NCBI GenBank assembly: GCA_019914995.1
Contig: CM034129.1
Coordinates: 4,477,725 to 4,541,724 of the forward strand
Length of the DNA stretch: 64,000 nucleotides
Source: Acanthochlamys bracteata
Lineage: Eukaryota > Streptophyta > Magnoliopsida > Pandanales > Velloziaceae
Direction of reading: 5' to 3'
The notes below the pieces were generated by a model. That model was given only the letters and a program-made list of their open reading frames with translations. It had not been told where the DNA came from and ran no database searches. A program made the translations under genes and the position numbers. This document shows positions 1-16,824 of this stretch, piece after piece. The stretch's first letter is position 1. Each line of letters begins with the position of its first letter.

Positions 1-5299
<5,299 letters not shown>

Positions 5300-5595
5300 A
5301 CACACTTGTATAATCAAATTTAGAACATCCAGAAAAAGAAAACCTATATACGGTGTTTCGGTAGAAACATGTTTAAATATGTAATTTCAGAAATCGAAGC
5401 CAATTTAGGTCTTCCATGTAGACAATCAGTTCATGGAGACCCATAATTGTAATTAGCTACAGTATCAATTTCAAGGTGCCTAACTAGTTTCCGTTCCTTT
5501 CACTTCCGATATTTTGGCTTCTTCAGTTCTTCTTTAGACTGTCGTGTAACCGCAAGTTAAAATGTTCCACCAACATTCATTGATAGAAATTGCTT

Positions 5596-6051
5596 GGAGC
5601 TGTTTGGCATAGAATTTCTTAAATATTTTTGTTTAATTTTTAATTTCATATTTTTTAATATATATTTATAAATATTAATTAAAAAATTTATATAACAAAA
5701 TTTTTTATTATATATTTTTATTTTTTAAAAAAAAAAAAATAAAAATATTATTTATTTTAAAATTTTTTATTTTATAGCTATTTTTAAACGCTTTGTATTT
5801 GATAGTATTTATAAAATAAAATTTTTGTGTTTGATAGTATTTATAAAATAAAATTTTTATAAAATAGAAGATATTTTATTTTTTAAAAAGTTTTTTAAAA
5901 GTAATAAAAATGTATAATAAAAAGATTTTATTAGTTAAAATTTTTATATTTTTTAAAATTTTAAATAATTTTTTTAAATAATTATAAAATATATATTAGA
6001 AAATATAAAATAGAAAAATAAAAAAGTAGTGTTCGGCAATCTCAAACGCCC
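5596..6051. repeat. AT-rich MITE-like element
   Basis: The left end reads GGAGCTGTTTGGCAT and the right end, read inward on the other strand, GGGCGTTTGAGATTGCCGAAC. These resemble the ends of other AT-rich elements in the window. The body is over 85% A+T and contains a tandem duplication of about 32 bases (5795-5826 and 5827-5858). No coding capacity. The class (MITE) is an inference; no target-site duplication could be established. Confidence 0.55.
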
Positions 6052-6360
6052 TTACGAAGATTTCTTGACGTAGAGATTCATCATTGTTTTTCTTTCTTTC
6101 TTTTTTTCTCCCAGAAAGGAGTATAAACTAGCTGCCAACATCAGCCGTCCTGATGGGCGGCGTTGGTCGAAGCAATAACTCTCGTCTATAGTATACCACA
6201 GTTCAATCTTGGTTCACACGGCAACAGAAAACTCGACACAGTGGAAATTATAGTAATTTAATGTAGTTTCGTGCCTAAAATTGGTAAGGGGCACAGCGGG
6301 AAATCACCGCTGAAGTAAATTATATATCACTCACCGATGACATGTATTTCTCTCTCTCCC

Positions 6361-6369
6361 AAACCCTAG
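6361..6369 (+). promoter_or_regulatory. Telo-box (AAACCCTAG) in the leader of the eEF1B-gamma gene
   Basis: AAACCCTAG lies about 35 bases before the ATG. Plant translation-factor and ribosomal-protein genes commonly carry telo-boxes next to the transcription start, so its presence here fits the gene identity. Confidence 0.6.
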
Positions 6370-6401
6370 CGCCCGCAGCTGAGAACAGATCTCGATCAGC
6401 A

Positions 6402-9277
6402 ATGGCGCTGGTGAGTCTTGATCTCTGATTTTCTAGTTCTTTCATTGCGTTTGTTTTATTCTTTTTCTGAATTTGTCGCCGTTGCTCATCTGTCTATTGG
6501 GGTTTAGGGTTTTGAGTCCCTCTGTTGTTAACAGGCATGTTTTTACGGGATTTGATTTTTTTTTATTAGCTAAGTTCAACGAATATGATAATCCAAGTTA
6601 TTGCTCGCTACTTGATTGTACTTTTAGATTTAGTTCGTATTATTGAGTGGTTTAGGTTTGTTTTTTTTTGAGTATTGTTGCATCAGAATCTGGAAATGGT
6701 TTCTGCTCCACTATAGGGATTAAGTTCACCTAGAGTGCTGGTTACCAGCATAACGAATTGTGTGGTTATTCAACTTTTGGTTGATAATGTTAGATAAAAT
6801 TTCTGTGAATTAAAAAATTAAAGTAATTGATATGGATTTTAGAGGAGTGGTGAGACGCATGCAATCAAATTCCTCCTATCGTTTGTTTTATGTGGGCTCC
6901 CACCATGAGTCATAAGAGACATTCCTGGCTTATACTTTTACTTTTGGACCCTTCATTAATACGAAGCACTTGCTTCAGTGCGGAACTAAGCATTTGAAAG
7001 AGTTATAGTTGTTATTGGATTGAGAAGAGCTAGTTTACTTTCTATCATTCTACATGCTCAACTTTGCAAATGATAAGTGGATCCACTCACCCATAATATC
7101 TGCAGAGCTTATGATTACTTTTATAGATCAATTGTGTTGCTCTTGATTTGGAATCTTAATACATCCTTATCCGAATGGCTGCCTAACTATTTAGGGAAAT
7201 TGCTGCATTTTGTTTGTAGAAATTATATCATAAATTTAGATGCCTTCGCCATAGGTGGTTGTTTGTGTTATGTGTCTGTAAGCTTACTTGTAATATAAGA
7301 GATGTTTGATCATACGTAAGCAGGAACCTTTTGGCAACTTTTTTTGGTTTTTTCTTATTGTTGTGTCCACCCTGCACTAATGTGTGTAAATGAAACCTTA
7401 TAGGTACTGCATTCATGAAGTACCAACAAGAATGCTTTCAAGGCACTCATTGCATCAGAGTACAGTGGGGTCAATGTTGAACTCTCAAAAAATTTTGAGA
7501 TGGGTGTTACAAACAGAAGCCCTGAGTTTCTTAAGATAAACCCAATTGGAAAGGTATCCAATGGTTTCCACTATTAAATTTTACTTTACCTAAACTTTTT
7601 TTCTGAGTTAACAATCTTCCTGCAGATACCAGTGCTGGAGACACCTGAAGGGCCTATCTTTGAGAGTAATGCAATTGCACGCTATGGTACGCATAGTTTA
7701 GTTCTCACACTTACCCTACTGGCTATGTGAACCTTGTCTGATAAAGTTTTTGCCTACACAGTTACTCGTCTGAAGGCTGACAATCCACTTTATGGGTCAT
7801 CACTGATTGATTATGTAAGTCTTTTTTTGACACAATATGGTTTGTTTGTCTTCATGACCATTGGTGCTGATGTTCCACTTCATTTCAGGCTCATGTTGAA
7901 CAGTGGATTGATTTTGCAAGCAATGAGATTGATTCTAACATTACTCTGTGGTTGTTTCCAAGGCTTGGATTTGCTACATTCCTCCCCCCTGTCAGTTTAT
8001 ACGTTGCTTGTGTTTGAAACATATGGAAGTTTGTTCTGTTCTCTGATGGCATAAACTTTTCGTAGGCTGAGGAACTTGCAATTACTGCTTTGAAGAGGGG
8101 CCTTGGTGCTTTGAATACTCATATTGCCACAAACACATACCTCGTCGGGCATACTGTCACTCTGGCAGACATTATCATGACCTGCAACCTTTACTTAGGA
8201 TTTAGTAGAATCATGATCAAGACTTTTACTAAAGAGTTCCCACATGTTGAGAGGTATTTTTGGACAATGGTTAATCGACCAAATTTCTGCAAGGTCATTG
8301 GACAAGTGAAGCAGGCAGAATCTATCCCACCTGTTTCCCAAGGTAAGAAGCCTGCTCAACCTAAGGAGCCAGCAAAGCCAAAAGAGCCAAAGAAGGAGCC
8401 TGAGAAGCCAAAGGCAGAACAGCTCGTGGAGGAGGAAGAAGCTCCAAAACCAAAGCCAAAGAATCCTCTTGACCTTCTGCCTCCAAGTAAGATGATATTG
8501 GATGACTGGAAGAGGCTCTATTCTAACACCAAGACCAACTTCCGTGAGGTCGCTATTAAAGGTAACTTTCATGATTTTTCTCAGGCATATTACTATAGTT
8601 TGTTGACTCTAGGATCTAGGATAATTTATCTAATATTTTGGTTCCTTTCTTAAGAATGTGAATTGTTTTGGTGCTAATTTGGAATTTGATTCCTTCAGTT
8701 TGTCAATGTAAAATGTAGCAGTTGTCTTGCTTGCTATGATTAAATGGATTAGTTTGTTGGCCTTCATCTATGCTAGATGGCAATCATAGTCCGTACTTCG
8801 GCCTCAATCTTAAGGATTTTGAAATGTGTTAACTGTGTTGCACTTACCAGTATCAGATATTTCAACTTTATAGTTTAACTGTTTGTTTTTACATCCAGGT
8901 TTCTGGGACATGTACGATCCGGGGGGATACTCATTGTGGTTCTGTGAGTACAAGTACAATGATGAAAATACCGTCTCTTTTGTGACCCTAACAAGGTTAG
9001 CGGGTTTCTGCAGCGAATGGATCTTGCTCGAAAGTATGCTTTTGGGAAGATGCTTGTTATTGGTAATGAGCCTCCGTACAAGGTGAAGGGACTCTGGCTT
9101 TTCCGTGGGCAGGAGATACCACAATTTGTGACTGATGAATGCTATGACATGGATCTGTATGAGTGGAAGAAGGTTGACATCAATGATGAAGCCCAAAAGG
9201 AGCGTGTAAATGCCATGATTGAAGACCAGGAGCCATTTGATGGAGAGGCCTTGCTTGATGCCAAGTGTTTCAAGTAG
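6402..9277 (+). pseudogene. eEF1B-gamma (elongation factor 1-gamma), disrupted by a nonsense codon and a frameshift
   Basis: Gamma subunit of the eEF1B GDP/GTP exchange complex, with a GST-like N-terminus and the C-terminal EF1G domain. Exons are 6402-6410, 7404-7553, 7626-7686, 7762-7814, 7889-7990, 8066-8561 and 8899-9277; introns are GT..AG and phases match. Recognisable stretches include NPIGKIPVLETPEG, ESNAIARY, NTYLVGHTVTLADI, a Lys/Pro/Glu-rich linker, NPLDLLPPS, WDMYDP, DLARKYAFGKML and the ending LLDAKCFK. There are two defects. Codon 8 (7416-7418) is TGA where the family has Gly (VLHS-stop-STNK). Near 8990 the expected CTAAACAAG reads CTAACAAG, shifting the frame until the 3' part resumes in another frame. 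Retained introns rule out a retrocopy. The rest of the coding sequence is highly conserved, so the lesions are either recent or assembly errors. Confidence 0.85.
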
Positions 9278-10280
9278 TTACATTTTCAAAATCATCAAGA
9301 ATGTTTCTTCCTGGATTGTTCAGTTATTAGGGGGTATTTTCTTAAGCTTAGTGAAGTACACAGCAGGATCCTGTCAGCAGTATGTTCTGTTTGATTTAAC
9401 TTTGGGATACTTCCCGGACTAACTTTTTTTTTTTTTTTTTTTTGGTGGTGTTTTGCCACTGCTTCAATTTTGGTTTAAGCTACAGCTACTAGCTTTGTCT
9501 AATCTCAGTGTGTATCAAGATCAGTTTCGTTCTAAATTTTGGTCGTTTAGCTCCTTTTCAACCTTTCGTTAATATACATTTGTTTTCCTTCTGTAGGTGT
9601 TCCAAGTCTTGCTTTTGTTAGGATGTTAAGGTTTAGGCTTGAACGCCATTAAGTTTGTACTTTGTACTCCGAATACATACGTTCGCTCTTTAATTTTTGA
9701 ATCAATAGAATTTCTAAAGTTCTTCAGTCGCATGGGTTTAATGCTTGGAATTGGTTATTATATTCTTTCAGGAAGTCTACACTCCGATACATAGGAAAGA
9801 ACCAGGTGAAAAAGTACTGGCATTTTGGTTGGAAGAAGTATATTGTGGGGAGGTCTCAAGAATGAATCTAAGAACTTGATTTCTGTATCTAGAACTCAAC
9901 CTGGAAGTGAATTAAAAGGGTGTAGAAACATTCATCATCAGATCCAAGTTGTTGGAGATGCAAGTTGCAACAAATGAAACCATTTAAACAAACCACAATG
10001 TCATTCCAGAAAAGCAAATCAAACATACAAGAAAGAAGTCATAAGTAATGTACAGCATTCATCAAATCCACGAACGTTCCAGGCAAGACCTCCTTGCTAT
10101 GTCCGCAGGCGATGCAATCTTGAGTATGAACTTAGCCTGAAGGACCATGACAATTGCCCTTTCTCATACAAAGATAACAAAATGAGATTGTCCTACCCAT
10201 ACAATTACAAATTGTACAGAAACTAGATGCTTCATCACTTATGCCTATACACTGTCATGGCATCTATGGAGATGGGATAT
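9278..10280. other. Convergent 3' flanks of eEF1B-gamma and Yippee-like genes
   Basis: The stretch contains the likely 3' UTR of eEF1B-gamma, with a run of about 20 T at 9424-9443 and an AATAGAATT signal-like motif near 9705, then the likely 3' UTR of the minus-strand Yippee-like gene. No other gene is seen. Confidence 0.6.
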
Positions 10281-13003
10281 TTAATCATCTGTAGGACTTC
10301 CTAATGGATAGGTATCAATAAAGAAATCTGAGTCGATCCCATCCATTATTCTTCCCCTTTCCAAGATGAACTTTCCTTCTTTGTACTTCTGGCTCTTCTC
10401 GTATGCTGCCTCCTACATCCAGTAAGCAAGATTGTCCGATGTCCAGGTAGAAAAGCAAACTTCAACCAATATGAGTTAAAAGAACAAGCATGTATAACAT
10501 GCATGTCTACCCAACATGGGAGAATTATAAACATCTGTTTTGTAGTAGCGCCTACAAGCTTGTCCTAAAGGATGACTATCATAAAAAAGGATAAGGTGCA
10601 TGTTATGAAGTTGCTGTTATTAGAAAATGCAGCATCTTACGTTTCTCGGCTAGGATCTTATCAAAATGAACAGAGATAATGGAAGGAAACTGCTGCTTGT
10701 TAGTCATGACACATGTTCAGAAATAAAATATTTTCCTGGGGAAGATACTTCTCATGACTGAGCAAACCTACTATCCACTCCAATACTATATATATGACAG
10801 AAGAAAATTCTGGAACTGAATAACTCAATAAAAAGAATTTGTGAAAGGAGACAACATTACATGGCTTTATGAGTACCCACAGTAAATCAACTTTAGGTTA
10901 TATCTAGAATAAGAAGGGTGATGCAACGTATCTAAAATTTGACAATTCAGACACGAAAAATAACTAGGACAACAGATTAAGATGCTCACATATTTCCAAC
11001 CAACATTCTGTCCACAAGAGCAGCAAAATATGTCAGCAACCATATGCATTCCGGACTGCATCATTCTCTCTTCTAGATCTCCAACTGAGACGTTTGACCT
11101 GCAACAAGAAGCATTTTTGCAACCCCAAAAATACTTGAAATGATCATAAGGAGTAAGATTGTATGCACTTTCACAATTTCTTTATAGCTCAACAGAAGAT
11201 GAATAATAGTATGTACCTTCTGATTCTGGTGCTAATTTTCCTAATATATTTTTTGTCATCAAATATAATTTCAATATGTTCATCAAGTATGATGTCCAAT
11301 GATTTTAACATAGATTTGCATGTGCACAGTAATACCTCATTAGTTCATTTATTGCAATATACATATAACTGTTACAAGTGGCTTAGAGTGTGTAAAACCA
11401 CAACTACGTTTCCATTCTGTTATGCTTGCTATTACTTACAGCAATGTGCTTGCCTTTGTTATATTTTGAGCATGTTTGTGCCATAGGTCGTAGCAGTTTG
11501 GAATACTGCTTGTGGACCGGCAATTTTCAGGTGCCAAAAGCACCTCCAAGATCATACAATGCTTTGTGCTGCGAGTGACCCAGAGCATACAGCTCTTCAC
11601 TAATACTAAGAACTTATGACTAGAAAAGGTTACTCATTACTACAAATAGTAAAAGTTGTTAATGTTCACCTTTTCTAGTTTGGAATTCCAATACACCAAT
11701 ACTATTCACAGAAGGTATTAAGTCTTCATGCTACTAAGGAATGACATTTCTGGCAATACAAAACTAAAAGATGTATACCACATAATGACATCTGAGTATC
11801 AGAAAGCACTAGAAGATTCACATTACAGAAAGCATGAGTACTCTAATGAGAGCACTTAATATTGAGAAGAATAAATGATGTGAAACACTTACACGCTGTT
11901 GAAAAGATATGCCTTGCCATGACGACAATGGAAAGCCTGGTCAGATTGTCAATCAGTTATCATGAACATGAAACGGCGAGTTCTAGTATCTTCCAAAACC
12001 GTATACATAACTAACAACATGATGATTGCGTCTATTTTTTGGGGGAGAAGATGGAATCGTTGGCGCTTGATGCTCAAAGTAATCTTCCCAGTAGATTATG
12101 GAAACATATGTTTTATGTATTCATTAAACAGGATAGGAGGAACCAGTTATACTTAAGTTATCTTTTCTTCAACTTCAGCTTTTTCCAAAAGATAATGGCT
12201 TTGTTGGCATCCGCTATTTTAATATTGCAACATATGACAAGACCACAGAGACATTTGTGTCAGAGGAACTATGCCCGCTGCCAAGTAAGAATCAATAGGA
12301 TACAAAAGGACCGATCGTATCACTATAAAAAATTGACATTTTGGGTATTTGCAAGTACTCCTTGAAAGAGTGAACCTATACCGCAGGTAAAAGCACAGGT
12401 TGACATGCAGGTAAACTGCCTTTCATAAATATATAGACATGCCTCAAGAGTGCCACTATCTTTTGACGAATGCAACCAGTGTCAGCAACAAGTCACAACA
12501 AATTACGCAAATGAAATTGCTAAACAGATGTTTTGAAAACGTCTCTCGCATACCATCCTATCCCTTCTTTAGTTTCACCCACCTCTCCTCCCACAGCACT
12601 GCCCAACTCACCATCTATATCATTTCCTTCCCATGATATCCGCTTACCTGTTTCAGATTATTCATAATTCAAGGTGTTATCTCCCTGTTGTACCTCAAGT
12701 CTGAATTCGCACGTCGATCAGTTGCTCAGGAAAGTGCTAATAGCGGAAAGAGTTGATTTCAGCCGTGATCGAACATAATTTTACATGTAATTTGAACGTA
12801 ATCAGAAATTATTTTATGTTTGATGTTAATACCTAAAATGAATTCTACAATACAAGTTTCAGACATCGTTCATCAAAAGTGTGTCGGAATGAAAACTGGC
12901 GCTTACTTTAGAGACGAGATCTTCAGCGAGAGCAAGATGCGTTCGACAGTAGCGGCAGCTGTATGTCCGCCCGTGTAACTCTACTGTGAAAACTCTTCCC
13001 ATA
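10281..13003 (-). CDS. Yippee-like zinc-binding protein, exon 1 frameshifted
   Basis: Small Yippee family protein that folds around a zinc held by two CxxC pairs; its plant function is poorly known. Exons in transcription order are 13003-12907, 11936-11893, 11098-10990 and 10412-10281, with GT..AG introns and consistent phases. They give [14 protein letters not shown], then [48 protein letters not shown], the second zinc pair [11 protein letters not shown], and [19 protein letters not shown]. Expected length is 126 residues, normal for the family. One extra base at 12960/12961 (TACAAGC where TACAGC is expected) shifts the frame exactly at the first CxxC and gives a stop about 13 codons later. 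The 5' UTR carries a CT repeat. Identity is certain; functionality depends on whether the extra base is real. Confidence 0.8.
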
Positions 13004-13011
13004 TCTCTCTC

Positions 13012-13036
13012 TTAAAAACCTCTCTCTCTCTCTCGT
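13012..13036. repeat. CT-dinucleotide microsatellite in the Yippee-like gene leader
   Basis: An uninterrupted run of about ten CT units lies just upstream of the minus-strand ATG at 13003, with a shorter CT run closer in. Such runs are common in plant 5' UTRs. Confidence 0.7.
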
Positions 13037-13195
13037 TCTGAATTTGACAAAGGAATTCGAGAAGTAGTTCTTGGTTGGCTATGTTTATGTTTGATACGAG
13101 TGTGAACAAGGCCGAGCAGCTGCAGGGAAAGACTGGTGTTTGTTTGGGCAGCTAAGTAGATGTCTGAGAAAGCAATATCTTTATCTCCTTTCACT

Positions 13196-13405
13196 ATAAT
13201 TTTTTATTTTATATTTCTTAATAAATTCTTATAATATTTTATAAAGTTTTTTAATTTAAAAATATTAGAAAAAATATATATAATTTTATTATTATTATTT
13301 TAATTATTTTTAAAATTAAAAAAATAAAACTTTTTAATTTTTTGTTAAATATTCTCTTTTTAAAACTTTTTTTCAATAAATACTTCAAATATTTTATTAA
13401 AACTA
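13196..13405. repeat. AT-rich low-complexity block, possibly a degraded MITE-like element
   Basis: About 210 bases of over 85% A+T between the Yippee-like promoter and the C2 gene 3' flank. Composition resembles the bodies of the other AT-rich elements, but clear inverted ends are not seen. Confidence 0.35.
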
Positions 13406-13797
13406 AAAATGGTGATGGCACACGTGCGTGATGCCACCGATCCTTGTGCGGGCAGTCCGCGAAATTATATATATATTCTTTACGTTATTCAAGCGGTTCT
13501 ACTCAATGTAACATGAGATCGTAAATCATAATTTAATATAAAACAAACTAAGAGTCAATAAAAATATCACAAATAGCTCACCGAAATAAACACGAAGATT
13601 CGTGCTCAAAGGTACATCTATCAGCTGCTCAAAGTCTATACATGCCTTGTGGATCTTTAAACCATTAATAATACAAGATACAAAACTACACACCACGTAA
13701 TCTAGGAAGATCCTGGTTTACGCTAAAAAGCATATCTTGGGGAAACATAGAAAAGCACAGCTTGCAGACATATACATATGCACGAAGATTGTTTTAT
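13406..13797. other. Intergenic spacer, 3' flank of the minus-strand C2-domain gene
   Basis: About 390 bases, including the probable 3' UTR of the minus-strand CAR-type gene. I see no coding sequence or structured repeat. Confidence 0.5.
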
Positions 13798-16005
13798 TCA
13801 GCTATTTTGAAAGGACATATCTGCGTCGTGTGGGATGTTAACCCATTGGAGTTGCAGCTCCACTTCACCGTGTTCCACGTTTCTTAGCTTGAGAACAAGT
13901 TGTTGACAAGCGCAACCATCTTTCAGTGTTATGTGGCTCTCCCTGGCAAGGCAGTTGTCAGTAGAGGGGTTCAGACTGTTAATAACAGTACCATCTGGGA
14001 TGCCCTCTAAATTCATGTTTGCAGTTTCTGCGAGTGGTTTGATGCTGAATTCTGCATCTCCCATTTTATCATCAGGAGTGAATGTGTCCTTGTCAAAAAC
14101 TTCCTGCAAGAAAAGGGAAGTAAAATTGAATTGAATACAAGTTAGAAGAAGAATCCCAAGTATCTTATCCAAAACAAATAAGAGTTAAAAAGGTATTTTT
14201 AAATTTTAATCCGTCATTGATAGGCTTCCATTTAAAGGGATGGGTATGGTATCTCGAAATGTCATTCTAGAAATCATTAAGCACCTTCAAGATAATTCTT
14301 ACTATGATGACATACTAAGAAAACATTGAACACAAATTTCTACAGTAATTACAAAGTCCAACATCTTTTCAATCGATTCAATATCTGTTTAAGGGTAATC
14401 TGACAAGAAGTCTTGTTACTACTACTTATCCAAGGAGTGCACCTAATCTGTTGTCTTATGAAGTATATATTGTTCACATGATTTCTATTGAAGATCAGCA
14501 TTATAAAGTTTTATCATTGTTACTAAAATCAGCAGAATTTCCAAAGATGATATTTCTCAGAGATAAGAACAAACTTCCATCTTTTCAATATTATAAACTC
14601 CTTGCCAATGACTTAACTGTAAACAACATCGATACAGAATACATGATAAGCATCACATGCAAAAGTGTTTACGCTACATGCCCGGGAATATGAACATGGA
14701 ACTTTAATCCTTTTAACTTTTTTAAATTTAGAGAAACCCAAAGTTCCCCATAATCAACACAGTAATTATCTCCAACCAATCACTTGTAAAAGCACGCAAT
14801 ATCAAATTGTCAATAACATTGTTTCTTAGTCCTTATTACTGGTGGCCTTAGCGTGCCAAGAAGCAACAGACCAGTGAACGGAATGGCCATTGACCAACAA
14901 TCAATGACAATCATGGACCATTCTATACAACAGTCACAGTGAAGAATGCTATTAGTTACAAACAAAATACTCATAGCCTTTATTAACAGCGCACTTTTAG
15001 GTACTATAATATACTTCAATTATGCAAGAAAGCATTTATGCATTCACTGTGAAGAGTCAACAAAAAAATTATTTCTACAAATGATGAGATGACATTAGTA
15101 AATCAAGCTTGAACTCATGCTAATATGTCATGTATTAAGAAAATATATTACGAAAATGAATACAACAGAATAATGACTCTTAACAAATGTAACCATGACA
15201 GATTTCCAGCCAAGTCAATTTGATCTTATAGAAAAGCATGGCAAGAAAAGGACTCACAAACTTTATTGGCTGCTCAGGATCATTAACAGATAGCGTCAGA
15301 TCTTCGTTCCACTCAGGATTCAAAACGTCCTTCCTCACGTCAGTCTTGACTTTCTGATTTTATCAAAGGATTAGCACAGAGGAAACTCAGGCTTACAAAA
15401 GTAAAGTTCTTATCAACTAAAGACATGCAAACATCGCAGGAATTTCTCTATAATTTACATGGGACGCTGAAAAATAAGCTTATTAGTCTATTAATTATTG
15501 CTCCAAACATAAAGGCCAGTTGGTAAATAGACATAATCAACAAATTACATAGAGTTATAAACAAGAACAAGCACTACTCGATACTACAAAAACACTTGTA
15601 TGCAATTGTTTAAAGGTATCGACAGATTGCTGATAGCACTACTCATTCTTGTCAGTTCAAACTAGTTGACAAGAATCTCAAAATCCAAGAAGATCAGATT
15701 AACATCACCACATGTCCATGATTTTATAGTTTATGATACTAATTTTTCAGTAGCTTACTTTATAAATAAGATCCTATTTTTATCTAAAACACCTAAACAA
15801 TTACATCACAAGTAAAATTCCAGAACTAGAACCAACTCCCTCTCATAAAAACTTGAAAAGAGAACTAACTAAAGATCGATCATCAGTTGATCACCTGCGA
15901 ACCATTTGAAACAACAACAAAAGCGTCGGTGCCACTAGCGTCGCGGGGAGTAAGATTAACTCCACGTAACACCTTCACCTTCAACAATCCGATCATTTTC
16001 TCCAT
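13798..16005 (-). CDS. CAR-type C2-domain protein (C2-domain ABA-related), copy 1
   Basis: Single-C2 protein of the CAR/GAP1 family, whose known members bind membrane lipid in a calcium-dependent way and recruit PYR/PYL ABA receptors. Exons in transcription order are 16005-15895, 15353-15258 and 14103-13798 (111, 96 and 306 bases, all phase 0), giving 170 residues. Motifs are MIGLLKVKVLRGVNL, NPEWNEDLTLSV, EVFDKDTFTPDDKMGDAEF and LRNVEHGEVELQLQW. The CAR signature insert with NCLARES is present. Calcium-loop aspartates (RDASGTD; FDKD; DDKMGD) are kept, but the usual DPYV after loop 1 reads DAFV. MEKM is chosen as start because it matches family N-termini. It is divergent from copy 2 with identical exon structure, so the pair arose by local inverted duplication. 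No lesions seen. Confidence 0.92.
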
Positions 16006-16824
16006 CTCTTCTTCTCCAGTCAAGAAGAAATTGAACAAAAAAAAATCCAGAGAGATCAAGGAGGCATGGAACCAGTTATGACAACCATGTGGCAACTACC
16101 ATATTCTCAGGACTTATTTTCAGCACCGAATTTTACTTTCTTCGATTTAGACATTTTATATATTATTATTATTTAATATTATTTCTAATTAATATTAATT
16201 TATTTAAATTTTATTTTAAATCTTGTTTTGCTACTACGGACATAATTATTTGGATATTAAATTTATTTTGAAATATATTTATAATTAAATTAATAACTAA
16301 TTTAATAAAAAATATTTCTTATATATTTTATAAATAAAGTGATTTTAAAGCAAAATTTTATTCTGATATTTAAATTTGAAAAAAAACTTTAACGAGAAAA
16401 GCTTTTTAATTTATTTATTTGTTTATTTTAAAAGTAAATTTTAAAAATAAATTTAGAGCGTATCTTAAATACTAAGTTTTTTGTAAATTTTTATTTTTGA
16501 TGTGATCGAACAACGTTCTAACTTCAGAAAGACCAATTTTGCAAAAATGAATAAAAAAATCTTGCGGCCTTGCTTCAAGAAGGTCAAATTTCAAACAACC
16601 ATAACACACGGTCAACCTACGCGCGTAAGCCACGGGTGCTCGCTCTTTCTTCCCTCGGTTCTCTTACAACGTTACAACAGTTCTTCCCCAAAAAACAACA
16701 ATAAATATCCCAAGAAACGAAAACAATAAACTGCAAAAGATCTTCAATTCTTCTTCGTTTTCTGCCGGACTCGATTTGGGTTTCTGGGTTCTTTGTTGGA
16801 GACGGCGGGTGTAAATCGGTGATA
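16006..16824. promoter_or_regulatory. Shared bidirectional promoter of the two CAR-type genes
   Basis: The 819 bases separate two divergent start codons and must hold both promoters and leaders. About 16140-16500 is extremely AT-rich. GGTCAA motifs, reverse complements of the W-box core TTGACC, occur near 16583 and 16611, and a CG-rich ACGCGCG follows near 16619. No ORF here looks coding. Confidence 0.6.

Larger units (their letters stand above)
5300..6401. other. Intergenic spacer: GGAT 3' UTR, AT-rich element, eEF1B-gamma promoter and 5' UTR
   Basis: The GGAT 3' UTR probably runs to about 5590. An AT-rich repeat fills 5596-6051. The last 350 bases hold the promoter and leader of the eEF1B-gamma gene, including a pyrimidine-rich stretch at 6090-6110 and the telo-box near 6361. 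No other coding sequence is seen. Confidence 0.7.

Noticed and set aside
8195-8572. 125-residue minus-strand ORF opposite the eEF1B-gamma linker
   Set aside because: It is the Leu/Trp-rich antisense of the Lys/Pro/Glu-rich linker; its openness is a by-product of coding bias on the other strand.
13006-13194. Minus-strand ORF through the CT repeat next to the Yippee start
   Set aside because: It is leader sequence with a translated CT repeat (Arg/Glu run).
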